From NCBI GenBank assembly GCA_964347475.1, contig CAYFYY010000010.1, forward strand, positions 1 through 64,000: a DNA stretch of 64,000 bases. The letters run 5' to 3'. This document shows, in pieces, positions 51,379 through 59,843 of the stretch (position 1 is the first letter of the stretch; each line of letters starts with the position of its first letter). A program made the translations under genes and the position numbers. The notes under the pieces are model-generated. The model was given only the letters and a program-made list of their open reading frames with translations. It was not told the origin of the DNA and did no database searches. This DNA is from GCA-020356105 sp964347475 (lineage in GTDB: Bacteria > Pseudomonadota > Alphaproteobacteria > UBA8366 > JADFVY01).

Positions 51379-53052
51379 ATGTCCAGACTGAGTCCGCGGC
51401 GCCTTACGGGGCTGGCCGCAACCTGCGCGATTGCGGCGCTCGCCCTCGGCCTTGCTGCGGTACCGGACGTACGGGCCCAGGCCATCAAGAATCCGGGCGT
51501 CCTCGTGCACGCGGCCGACGATGAGCCGACGACGCTCGACCCGGCACAGGTGGAGGCGGGAGAGGGTGGCGAGACCGTCATACTGCAGGTCTACGAGCGC
51601 TTGCTCGAAATCTCGCCCAGCGGGCCGGACCTGGTGCCGGCGCTGGCGACCCAGGTGCCCAGCGTCGCCAACGGGCTGATCTCGGCCGACGGTCTCACCT
51701 ACATCTTCCCGATCCGGCGAGGCGTCAAGTTCCATGACGGTACCGCCTTGACCGCCGCCGACGTCAAGTATTCTTGGGACCGCGTGATAACCATGGATCT
51801 GCCCGAAAGTGCGGCCGACACGCTCAAGGACATCGTCGCGGCGACCCGGGTCAAGGACGAATATACGTTCGAAGTGACGCTGCAGCGGCCGAGCGCCAGC
51901 TTCCTGAACGGCGCCGTGGTCGCCATGGTCTCGTCGATCGTCAGCCAGGATGCGGTCGAGGCCAATGGCGGCGTGGTGGCCGGCCAGCCGAACCCGTTCA
52001 TGGCGACCAACATGGTGGGGACCGGCCCGTACAAATTCGTTGCCTGGAACCGCAACGAGAATCTCCAGCTGGCCGTCAACGACAACTACTGGGGCCAAAA
52101 GGCGAAGCTCGCCGTGCGCATTGAGATCGGCTCCGAGCCCGATGTCCGGGTGCTGGGACTGCGTGCCGGCGAATTCGATACCATCGAGACCGATCCGTCG
52201 TTCATCGCCGACATCCAGGGGGCCAAGGGCGTCACGGTGTATTCCGGCGGCCTGCTGCTCGAGCCGATCCATATCGGCTTTAACCTGAACATCCCGCAGG
52301 GGGCGCTGCCGAAGGGCGACACCATACCGGTCGACTTCTTCCACGACCCGCGGATCCGCAAGGCGTTCAATTATGCCTTCGACTACGGCGCGTTCCTGAA
52401 CGGGCCGCTCGCCGGGTTCGGCGACTTCAACCCGCACTACATTCCGAAGGGGATATTCGGCCACGACCCGACGGCGCCGGTCTATGCCAAGCAGGACAAG
52501 GCCAGGGCCGAGGCGCTGTTCCGCGAGACCGGCTACTGGGACAAGGGGTTCACCGTCTCGGTGATCACCGAGGAGGCCAATCTGTTCGCCGATGCGGCCC
52601 TCGTCCTCAAGGACTCGCTGGAGCGGCTGAACCCGAAATTCCGGGTCAACGTGCTGGCCGTGGCCGAGGCGGTGTTCGACGAAGCCCACGCGGAGAACCC
52701 GATCAGGTATGCCATGTGGGTGAAGAACGCGGATCCGTTCGCCGACCCCCATCCGTACCTGCAGTCCTACCAGCATCCCGACGGGGAATGGGGCGAGGTG
52801 CACGGCTTCGCCAAGGGCTATCGCGATCCGGCCCAGATCGCCGGGCTGATCGACGACGCCTCGGTCGAGCTCGACCCCGCGAAGCGGTCGGCCATGTACG
52901 CCGAGCTGCAGCGGCTCCTGTTCGACGATCCGATGTGGCTGATCGCCGCCCAGGAGGGCATCGTGATGGCGCATCGCGCGTGGGTGAAGGGATTCGTGAT
53001 GCAGCCGCTGTGGCCGCGCCCGAGCTTGAAGTTCGCGCTGTTCGACAAGTAG
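51379..53052 (+). CDS. Peptide-type ABC transporter substrate-binding protein
   Basis: This 557-residue periplasmic protein of the SBP_bac_5 family (DppA/OppA) has a signal peptide (hydrophobic residues ~12-32, cut near VRAQA) and typical blocks: DDEPTTLDPAQVE, YERLLEISPSG, GVKFHDGTALTAADVKYSWDRV and GTGPYKFVAWNRNE. It presents peptides or related ligands to the permease. GGGAGGAAATACC is a strong ribosome site for ATG 51379; an in-frame ATG at 51358 is possible. It starts the operon of five transporter genes. The length is normal. Confidence 0.92.
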   Translation: MSRLSPRRLTGLAATCAIAALALGLAAVPDVRAQAIKNPGVLVHAADDEPTTLDPAQVEAGEGGETVILQVYERLLEISPSGPDLVPALATQVPSVANGLISADGLTYIFPIRRGVKFHDGTALTAADVKYSWDRVITMDLPESAADTLKDIVAATRVKDEYTFEVTLQRPSASFLNGAVVAMVSSIVSQDAVEANGGVVAGQPNPFMATNMVGTGPYKFVAWNRNENLQLAVNDNYWGQKAKLAVRIEIGSEPDVRVLGLRAGEFDTIETDPSFIADIQGAKGVTVYSGGLLLEPIHIGFNLNIPQGALPKGDTIPVDFFHDPRIRKAFNYAFDYGAFLNGPLAGFGDFNPHYIPKGIFGHDPTAPVYAKQDKARAEALFRETGYWDKGFTVSVITEEANLFADAALVLKDSLERLNPKFRVNVLAVAEAVFDEAHAENPIRYAMWVKNADPFADPHPYLQSYQHPDGEWGEVHGFAKGYRDPAQIAGLIDDASVELDPAKRSAMYAELQRLLFDDPMWLIAAQEGIVMAHRAWVKGFVMQPLWPRPSLKFALFDK

Positions 53053-53140
53053 CGGCCAAGACCCGACGTTCGCGGCGTGCGTCCGTCCCGACCCGGATGG
53101 CCGCACGCCGCTGATCGCAACGACGGAGCCGTTGCCGACC

Positions 53141-54154
53141 ATGCAGATCCGCGACTACATCCTCCGACGCCTGATGGTGCTGCCGATTCTCATCATCGGG
53201 ACGTCGATCGTCGTCTTCGCGCTCACCCGGGTCGGCGGCTCGCCGATCGGCATCTACCTGTCGCACGAGATGAGCCCGGCGGAGGTCGCCGAGATCGAGG
53301 CCCGCTTTCACCTCGACAAGCCGCTGCCCGTCCAGTACGTCTACTGGCTCGGGGGCGTCGTGCGGGGCGACCTCGGCTGGTCCGGAGTCGCCGCTGCTCC
53401 GGTGGCCGAGATCTTTCCGGACAAGTTGGCGGCGACGATGGAGCTCGCCGTGGCGGCCGGTCTCGTCGCCGTGGCGCTGGGCATCGGCCTCGGGACGTTC
53501 GCCGGGGCGCGGCGCAACCGCCTGCCGGACCATGCCGTCCGCGTGCTGGCCGTCGCCGGCGCCAGCATGCCGCTGTTCTGGTTCGCCATTCTGCTGCTGA
53601 TCGTCTTCTGGGTCTATCTCGGATGGTTTCCGATCGGCCGCAGCGATCCGACGATCTTTGCCAGCATCCCCCATCCGAGCGGGCTGTACACGATCGACGC
53701 CATCCTCGCCGGAAGCCTGACCGCGCTGCGTGACGCCGTCTGGCATCTGGTGCTGCCGGCGGTGACGCTCGGCTACGGCGCGACCGCCATCATCGCGCGG
53801 ATGATGCGCTCGTCGCTGGTCGAGGAGCTGCAGGAGGACTATGTCGAGGCGGCACGGGCCAAGGGCCTGCCCGAGCGCCTGGTGCTGCGCCGGCACGCCC
53901 GGCGCAACGCGCTCATCCCGACGGTCACCGTGATTGGCCTGACCTTCGGATTCCTGCTCCAGGGGACGGTGGTCGCCGAGATCGTCTTCCGCTGGCCCGG
54001 ACTCGGCCGCTGGATGGCCGACGCAGTTCTGCGCGGCGACCAGGCAACGATCATGGCCTATGTGATGTTCACCAGCGTTCTGTTTCTCGTCGTCAACCTC
54101 GTGGTCGACGTGGTCTACGTCTACCTCGACCGGCGCGTGGTGCTGGGAGGGTAG
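53141..54154 (+). CDS. Peptide ABC transporter permease, DppB type
   Basis: This 337-residue permease has six membrane spans, an N-terminal LRRLMVLPILIIGTSIVVFAL span followed by a large periplasmic loop, and the EAA loop EDYVEAARAKGLPERLVLRRHARRN (split) near 240 that contacts the ATPases. Start 53141 (MQIRDYILRRL) is chosen; CGGAG lies 12 bases upstream. Gene order binding protein, DppB, DppC, DppD, DppF is the standard peptide transporter layout. It ends 2 bp before the second permease. Confidence 0.92.
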   Translation: MQIRDYILRRLMVLPILIIGTSIVVFALTRVGGSPIGIYLSHEMSPAEVAEIEARFHLDKPLPVQYVYWLGGVVRGDLGWSGVAAAPVAEIFPDKLAATMELAVAAGLVAVALGIGLGTFAGARRNRLPDHAVRVLAVAGASMPLFWFAILLLIVFWVYLGWFPIGRSDPTIFASIPHPSGLYTIDAILAGSLTALRDAVWHLVLPAVTLGYGATAIIARMMRSSLVEELQEDYVEAARAKGLPERLVLRRHARRNALIPTVTVIGLTFGFLLQGTVVAEIVFRWPGLGRWMADAVLRGDQATIMAYVMFTSVLFLVVNLVVDVVYVYLDRRVVLGG

Positions 54155-54156
54155 CC

Positions 54157-55086
54157 ATGGCCGACGTCCGCAGGTCGCCGCAGGGATTTGCGCGGCACGC
54201 CGACTCGGCGTGGCGAGTGCGCGCCCGCCGCGGCTGGGAGCTGACCGCCAGCGTGCTGTCCAACCCGACGACCGTGATCGGCCTCGTGATCGTGGTGCTG
54301 ATGATCGGCATGGCGCTGCTGGCCCCCTTTATCACGGTGCCGAACACGCCCGACCCCTACCAGATGCCGCGCGACTGGGGTGCCGTCCGGGCGCCGCCCG
54401 GCACGCCGGGCCATCCCCTGGGCACCACCAATCGCGGCGGCGACGTGTTGTACGGCGTCATCTGGGGAGCCCGCACGTCGCTGCGCCTCTCGCTCACGGT
54501 CGTCAGCCTGACCGTGGTGGTCGGCGTCATCATCGGCAGCCTCGCCGGCTTCGTCGGCGGCCGGCTGGACGAATTCCTGATGCGGATCGTCGACGTGTTC
54601 CTGTCGATCCCGGAACTGATCTTCGCGCTGGCCATAGCCGCCGTACTTGGGCCGTCCTTCGGCAACATCATCATGGCGCTGGTGGTCGTGTTCTGGGTGA
54701 AGTACGCGCGCATCATGCGGGCCCAGATCATCCGCATCAAGCAGAGCGAATACATCGACGCCGCCCGCGTCATCGGCGATTCGAAGTTGCGAATCTACCT
54801 GAAGGACGTGTTGCCGAACTCGATCACCCCGGTCATGGTTCAGGCCACCTTGGACATGGGCAACATCGTGCTGATCGGCGCGACGTTGTCGTTCATCGGC
54901 CTGTCGGAAGCCGGTATCGCCGAATGGGGCGTGCTGGTATCCGAGGGGCAGGCCGGAATATCGGCGGGCCGGTGGTGGGCCTCGACGTTCCCGGGACTGA
55001 TGGTGTTCCTGTGGGCGCTGGCCTTCAACCTGGTCGGCGACGGGTTGCGCGACGTCCTCGACCCGCGCACGGAGAGCGCCCGATGA
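54157..55086 (+). CDS. Peptide ABC transporter permease, DppC type
   Basis: This 309-residue partner permease has an N-terminal span (PTTVIGLVIVVLMIGMALLA), the HPLGTTNRGGDVLYGVIWGART signature of DppC proteins, and a coupling helix with SEYIDAARVIGDSKLRIYLKDVLPN. The stop overlaps the start of the first ATPase gene by 4 bases (ATGA). A normal length and complete motifs indicate an intact transporter. Confidence 0.93.
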   Translation: MADVRRSPQGFARHADSAWRVRARRGWELTASVLSNPTTVIGLVIVVLMIGMALLAPFITVPNTPDPYQMPRDWGAVRAPPGTPGHPLGTTNRGGDVLYGVIWGARTSLRLSLTVVSLTVVVGVIIGSLAGFVGGRLDEFLMRIVDVFLSIPELIFALAIAAVLGPSFGNIIMALVVVFWVKYARIMRAQIIRIKQSEYIDAARVIGDSKLRIYLKDVLPNSITPVMVQATLDMGNIVLIGATLSFIGLSEAGIAEWGVLVSEGQAGISAGRWWASTFPGLMVFLWALAFNLVGDGLRDVLDPRTESAR

Positions 55087-56414
55087 CCCCGGGTGGGACG
55101 TCGAACGGCTCGTCGGCGCCACGCGGGCCCGCCGTCATCGCCGCGGTCGCCGATCTGAAGGTGTACTTCCGCTCGCGCCGCGGCGTGGTCCACGCGGTCG
55201 ACGGCGTCAGCTTCGACGTCCGCGACGGGGAAACCTTGGGCCTGGTCGGCGAGACCGGCTGCGGCAAGAGCGTGACGGCCCGTTCGTTCCTGCGTTTGGT
55301 GCCGACTCCGCCCGGCATCATCGCCGGCGGCTCGATCATGTTCCGTCCGCGTCGCGTCTGCCAGGACTGTGACGGGGCGGGGTGCTCCCGTTGCCATCGC
55401 ACGGGCCGCGTACCTGCCGCCTGTCCGGCGTGCAAGGGGCGGGGCTGCGGCGACTGCGCCGGCAGCGGCGACGAGACCCTCGACCTGTTGCAAGTCTCCG
55501 CTGCCCGGATCCGGGCGATCCGCGGCGACCGCATCGCGATGATCTTCCAGGATCCGGGCAAGGCGCTCAACCCCGTGCTCACCATCGGCGACCAGATCGC
55601 CGAGGTGTTCCTGCAGCACCGCTCCCGCGAGATCCTCGACGCCGCCGGGATCGACGCTTCGACCGTCGATCCGCGCGCGATCCTGCTGCGACGGCAGGCT
55701 GCGCAGCGAAGCCGTACACTCGAGCGTGCGCTGCTCGCCGTGCCGCCGCTCAGGGCTGGGCGTAACCGCATAAGGGCGGCGGTGGAAGACCTGGTCGCCG
55801 ACGCCCTCGCGGAAACCCAGATCGCCAATCCGCGCAAGATCATGCAACGGTATCCGCACGAGCTGTCGGGCGGGATGCGCCAGCGTGTCATGATCGCGCA
55901 GGCGCTGGCCTGCAATCCTGATCTGCTGATCGCCGACGAGCCGACGACGGCGCTCGACGTGACCGTCCAGGCAAGGATCCTCGAGCTGATCCGCGATCTG
56001 CAGCAGCGCCGCCGCACCGCCGTCCTCTATATCAGCCACGACCTGTCGGTGGTGCGGCGCGTGTGCGACAGGGTGGCTGTGATGTACGCCGGCCGGATCG
56101 TGGAGACCGGCAGCGCCGACGATGTCTTCCGGGACCCGCGTCATCCGTACTCGCGCGGCCTGCTCGCGGCCTTGCCCTCGGCGGCGCGGGCGCGGGGACA
56201 GCTGATGGCGATCGAGGGAACCGTGCCCGAGCTCGTGGCGCCGGCGCCGTCGTGCCGCTTTTTCGGGCGCTGTCCCAACCAGGCGACGGCGTGCGGCCGC
56301 TTCGAACCGCCCCTCGAACCTGTTGGCGATGGCCATGCCGCAGCCTGCTTCATCCACCACGCGCCGCCCGCCGGAGCGGGCGACCGGCCTTCGTTCGAGG
56401 CGACGGCCAGATGA
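55083..56414 (+). CDS. Peptide ABC transporter ATPase (DppD type) with an inserted DnaJ-like zinc finger
   Basis: This 443-residue ATPase has Walker A at GETGCGKS (residues 56-63), LSGGMRQRVM (signature), LLIADEPTTALDV (Walker B) and H in ISHDLS. A C-terminal oligopeptide-transporter tail with a further cysteine pair (CRFFGRCPNQATACGRF) follows. Unusually, residues 93-129 (55359-55469) hold eight cysteines in four CxxC units: CQDCDGAG, CSRCHRTG, CPACKGRG and CGDCAGSG, the CxxCxGxG pattern of the DnaJ zinc domain, placed between Walker A and the Q loop (MIFQDPG). A second, Arg-rich insertion follows. Start 55083 overlaps the DppC stop. It is an active transporter ATPase by its motifs. Confidence 0.9.
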   Translation: MTPGGTSNGSSAPRGPAVIAAVADLKVYFRSRRGVVHAVDGVSFDVRDGETLGLVGETGCGKSVTARSFLRLVPTPPGIIAGGSIMFRPRRVCQDCDGAGCSRCHRTGRVPAACPACKGRGCGDCAGSGDETLDLLQVSAARIRAIRGDRIAMIFQDPGKALNPVLTIGDQIAEVFLQHRSREILDAAGIDASTVDPRAILLRRQAAQRSRTLERALLAVPPLRAGRNRIRAAVEDLVADALAETQIANPRKIMQRYPHELSGGMRQRVMIAQALACNPDLLIADEPTTALDVTVQARILELIRDLQQRRRTAVLYISHDLSVVRRVCDRVAVMYAGRIVETGSADDVFRDPRHPYSRGLLAALPSAARARGQLMAIEGTVPELVAPAPSCRFFGRCPNQATACGRFEPPLEPVGDGHAAACFIHHAPPAGAGDRPSFEATAR

Positions 56415-57775
56415 CAGTGCTCGAACGTCAACCGCGGGCTGCGACGGTCGACGCCGACAGGCTGGTGCTCAGCCTGCACGGCCTGCAGAAACACTTCCCG
56501 ATCCGCGAAGGCGCGCTGCAACGTATCGTCGGGCAGGTGCGGGCGGTCGACGGGGTGAGCTTCGACATCCGTCGCGGCGAAACTGTCGGCCTCGTCGGCG
56601 AGAGCGGCTGCGGCAAGACGACGCTCGGCCGGTGCGTCAGCGGCCTCGCCGAGCCGACCGGCGGCGCCGCCTGCTTCAACATCGCCGCTGCCGGCCGCGA
56701 CCGGATGGCCGCCCTGCTGGCGATCCCCGAGGCCGATCGCAGCGCGCCCCAGCGCGAGGAACTGGCGGCGCTGGAGGCGGCGCATCGCATCGACCGCCTG
56801 TCCGGGTCCGCCTGGCGCCATTATCGCCGGAACTGCCAGGTCGTCTTCCAGGACGCCTTCGCCTCGTTCAATCCGCGCCATCTGGTCCGGGATATCGTCG
56901 CCCGGCCGTTGCGCGTCTATGGCGAAGCCGCGGCTGCCGAACTGGATGAGCGCGTGGTCGAGCTGCTCGAGCAGGTCGGCCTCGGCCGGCAGCACCTGTT
57001 CCGCTACCCGCACCAGTTCTCGGGCGGGCAGCGCCAGCGCATCGCGATCGCACGCGCCCTGGCCCTGGATCCCGAGCTCATCGTCCTCGACGAGCCGACC
57101 AGCGCGCTCGACGTCTCGGTGCAGGCCCAGATCCTCAACCTGCTGCACCAACTCCAGAGCGAGCGCAACCTCGCCTACCTGTTCATCACCCACAACCTTT
57201 CGGTCGTCCGGCACGTCGCCGACCGCATCGTCGTCATGTATCTCGGCAGGGTGGTCGAGGCCGGGGACACCGCCACCATATTCGAGCGGCCGCAGCATCC
57301 CTATACGAAGGCGCTGCTCGCGGCGAGCCCGGACCTGTTCGAGGATCGCGACGTCGAGATGCGCACGCTCGAAGGTTCGGTGCCCGATCCCGCGCATCCG
57401 CCGCAGGGCTGCCGCTTCCACACGCGCTGTCCCGTTGCGACGCCGGCCTGCGGATGGGAGGTCGACGACGTGGTGCGCTGGCTGGAGAACCGCGAAGGGA
57501 TGTTCGATGCCCTGTCGTCCGTCAGGCGCACCAGCCCGTTCGCGGCTACCCTATCGTTCGACGACGACGCGTCAGCCTCGGCACTGGGCGCGATATTGGG
57601 CTCCGATCAGGTGCCCGGGCCGATGCGTGCGGCGATGGAGGATTTCGAATTGCAGGGTCGCGAGGTCCACTTCCGGTTCCGCGCGGTCGACGAGGTCGCG
57701 CTGACGGCGCGCGGGCCCGGCCATGCGGCGGCCTGCGTGCTGGATGCGGTAACCGGGACGGACGAGAAAGGCTGA
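56411..57775 (+). CDS. Peptide ABC transporter ATPase (DppF type)
   Basis: This 454-residue second ATPase has Walker A GESGCGKTT near 66-74, Q loop QVVFQDAFASFNPRH, signature FSGGQRQRIAIARA (F for the usual L), Walker B LIVLDEPTSALDVS and H loop THNLS. The oligopeptide C-terminal motif with CRFHTRCPVATPACGWEV follows. A C-terminal extension of about 100 residues with no recognised motif makes it longer than usual (about 330). Between Walker A and the Q loop it has a helical insert of about 55 residues (RDRMAALLAIPEADRS...), the equivalent place where its partner has the zinc finger. Overlaps the partner's stop by 4 bases. Confidence 0.92.
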   Translation: MTVLERQPRAATVDADRLVLSLHGLQKHFPIREGALQRIVGQVRAVDGVSFDIRRGETVGLVGESGCGKTTLGRCVSGLAEPTGGAACFNIAAAGRDRMAALLAIPEADRSAPQREELAALEAAHRIDRLSGSAWRHYRRNCQVVFQDAFASFNPRHLVRDIVARPLRVYGEAAAAELDERVVELLEQVGLGRQHLFRYPHQFSGGQRQRIAIARALALDPELIVLDEPTSALDVSVQAQILNLLHQLQSERNLAYLFITHNLSVVRHVADRIVVMYLGRVVEAGDTATIFERPQHPYTKALLAASPDLFEDRDVEMRTLEGSVPDPAHPPQGCRFHTRCPVATPACGWEVDDVVRWLENREGMFDALSSVRRTSPFAATLSFDDDASASALGAILGSDQVPGPMRAAMEDFELQGREVHFRFRAVDEVALTARGPGHAAACVLDAVTGTDEKG

Positions 57776-57782
57776 CGAAACA

Positions 57783-58694
57783 ATGGCTGGTAATATCGAT
57801 CCAGAGCAGGTCGTGCTCGCGGAAGAGGTCGACGGGCAGACGGTGCATCTGATGTATGTCGAGACCTGGGACGGTCTCTACGCGCCGATCGGGGTTCGCA
57901 GGCCGGAGGGCGCGGGCCCGTTCCCGATCGTCCTGCTCGCCTCGGGCAATGGCGGCGAGGGCATGCGCTGGATCCGCGATGCGGTGCGCAACCAGGGCTG
58001 GATCATGGACCGGCTTGTCGAGGCCGGCTGGGCCTGCGCGTGGCTGCGCTACCGCACCGAGGTGGAACTCGGCTACAACGACGGCGGCAACCTGGTGCGC
58101 GACCGGCGCCAGGGCCGGGAGATGTTCAGCCGCGCGCCGCTCGAATACGAGGACGAGATCGCCATCATCGAGCATGCGAAGACGCTGCCCTTCGTCGACC
58201 CCGACCGCGTCGCCTTGATCGGCATGAGCCACGGCGGCGAGATGGTCCTCAAGGTCGCCAGCGAATATCACGGCGTCGCCTGCGCCGTGGCCAGCGAGCC
58301 GGCGGCGCACGAGTTCCTGGCGCTCACCCCGGACGACACCGCCTTCGTCAACGAAGAGACCGGGCTGCGCAACATCGAGGACATGCAGATGGCCGAGACG
58401 GACAAGGTCCGCCGCCGCATCGACCGCGACGTCGCCGCCGCCCGCATCGCCGGCATCGACACGCCGATCCTGGTGATGGGACGTGAGCGCGACCATCTGC
58501 AGGGGATCTTTCGCGTGACCTACGAGCTGCTGCGGGAGGCGGGCAAGGACGTGGAGTGGGTCTCGTGCGACCACGAGCTGCACGGCTATGTCTTTCCGAA
58601 GCGCGGCGACGATGGCGAATACCATGTCGACAACGTCCAGGCGGACGCCATCGCCGGCGTCGTCGCCTGGCTCGACCGCCGTCTGAAACGCTGA
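57783..58694 (+). CDS. Alpha/beta hydrolase, dienelactone/prolyl-oligopeptidase-like
   Basis: This 303-residue hydrolase has the nucleophile elbow ALIGMSHGGEM with S149 in G-x-S-x-G, a VLLASGNGGEG oxyanion-type loop near 54, and HELHGYVFPKRGDDG near 270 that supplies the catalytic histidine. There is no signal peptide. The gene begins 7 bp after the second ATPase and is cotranscribed with the transporter, so it probably processes an imported compound, such as a peptide or acyl derivative; the true substrate is unknown. Confidence 0.83.
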   Translation: MAGNIDPEQVVLAEEVDGQTVHLMYVETWDGLYAPIGVRRPEGAGPFPIVLLASGNGGEGMRWIRDAVRNQGWIMDRLVEAGWACAWLRYRTEVELGYNDGGNLVRDRRQGREMFSRAPLEYEDEIAIIEHAKTLPFVDPDRVALIGMSHGGEMVLKVASEYHGVACAVASEPAAHEFLALTPDDTAFVNEETGLRNIEDMQMAETDKVRRRIDRDVAAARIAGIDTPILVMGRERDHLQGIFRVTYELLREAGKDVEWVSCDHELHGYVFPKRGDDGEYHVDNVQADAIAGVVAWLDRRLKR

Positions 58695-58741
58695 TCGCGG
58701 CAGCCACCTCCCGAGTGCCGGGACGAGCCATCCGGTCGGGT

Positions 58742-59662
58742 TCAGGCGATTATCGTGAACTGCGGGAATTCGCGGCGCACGGCATCGCGGAAATGGTTTG
58801 CGAGGATTTGGAATTCCTGCTTTCGTACCGAGCTCTTGCGCCACACCAGGCCGACCGTCCGGTAGATCGGCGCGCCGCTGACCGCGGAAACCTTGATCGT
58901 CGTGTCCTGAGAAAGGCTTGACTGCACGTACAGGCCAGGCAGGAACGACAGACCCATTCCCATACCGACCATCTCTCGAAGCGTATCCAGACTGGTCCCC
59001 TCATAGTCCGACATCAGCTTGGCCCCGACTTCGTCGCACAACTGCTTGACCTGTTCATGGAGCTGATGGCCCGACTCGAGCGTGAGCACGGCATAACCGC
59101 GCAGGTCCCGCCGGTTCAGCTCGCCCCGGGTCGCAAGCGGATGGTCGGCCGCCATGGCGAGATACAGTGGTTCGCGAAACAACGGCTGAACCTCCAGATC
59201 CTGGCGGTTGACCGACAACGGCATGACGAGAACGTCATGGAGGCCGCGCTCGAGAGCAAGCGGCAGCGACGTCGGGATTTCTTCCCGGACGTATAGTTTC
59301 AGGTTCGGATAAGTCGCGTGCAGATCGGAGATCATCCTTGGAAGCAGATACGGCCCGATCGTCGGCGGCAGTCCCAACCGTATCATGCCGCCCATGCTCT
59401 GGCCTTGTGCCGCGGCCAATTGCCGTATCTCCTCGGCATCGCTCAACATACGACGCCCGATGGCGGCGATTTGCCGACCGACGGAAGTCATGATGACGGT
59501 CGTCCGATTGCGTTCCACCAACTGAACGCCCAGTCTTTTCTCAAGACTGCGCAGCTGCGCGCTCAGCGTCGGCTGGCTGACTCCGCACGCCTCCGCGGCG
59601 CGTCGAAAATGGCGCCGCTCCTCGAGAGCGATCAGGTACTCCAGCTGTCGCAAACTCGGCAT
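58742..59662 (-). CDS. OxyR-like LysR-family regulator lacking the peroxidatic cysteine
   Basis: This 306-residue LysR protein has a winged helix (residues 4-62, with FRRAAEACGVSQPTLSAQLRSLE) and an effector domain aligned with OxyR throughout (MIRLGLPPTIGPYLLPR, LTLESGH, GTSLDTLREMVGMGMGLSFLPGLY). In E. coli OxyR, C199 and C208 form the peroxide-sensing disulfide. Here the positions are Q200 and C209: the peroxidatic cysteine is replaced by glutamine and the resolving one is kept. It cannot use the known disulfide switch, so it senses something else or is constitutive. It is divergent from the universal stress gene, with an ATAG-N7-CTAT site between them. Confidence 0.88.
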   Translation of the reverse strand: MPSLRQLEYLIALEERRHFRRAAEACGVSQPTLSAQLRSLEKRLGVQLVERNRTTVIMTSVGRQIAAIGRRMLSDAEEIRQLAAAQGQSMGGMIRLGLPPTIGPYLLPRMISDLHATYPNLKLYVREEIPTSLPLALERGLHDVLVMPLSVNRQDLEVQPLFREPLYLAMAADHPLATRGELNRRDLRGYAVLTLESGHQLHEQVKQLCDEVGAKLMSDYEGTSLDTLREMVGMGMGLSFLPGLYVQSSLSQDTTIKVSAVSGAPIYRTVGLVWRKSSVRKQEFQILANHFRDAVRREFPQFTIIA

Positions 59663-59687
59663 GTGTCTTCGAGAAGAATCTGGTTTC

Positions 59688-59704
59688 GATAGAAAAACTC
59701 TATC
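59688..59704. promoter_or_regulatory. OxyR-type site GATAG-N7-CTATC
   Basis: A perfect 5-base inverted repeat around AAAAACT, with ATAG-N7-CTAT as in half of the E. coli OxyR consensus. It lies 26 bp upstream of the OxyR-like gene, where LysR regulators control themselves. A further CTATC at 59731-59735 lies 31 bp from the CTATC at 59700, three helical turns away. Confidence 0.6.
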
Positions 59705-59843
59705 ATTTCACGCCTGAATTTCAATTGGAACTATCACGGTTTTTCGCCAGATACAGATGATGTCCCAATAGGCTTCGAATAGGAATGATGTCCGGCCGTC
59801 TCCGGCCATCGCAAACCGGTTTCACACGGGAGACACGCTCGCC

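Noticed and set aside
51127..53142. 671-residue minus-strand frame across the ABC binding protein
   Set aside because: Antisense to a full SBP_bac_5 protein with signal peptide, promoter and ribosome site on the plus strand.
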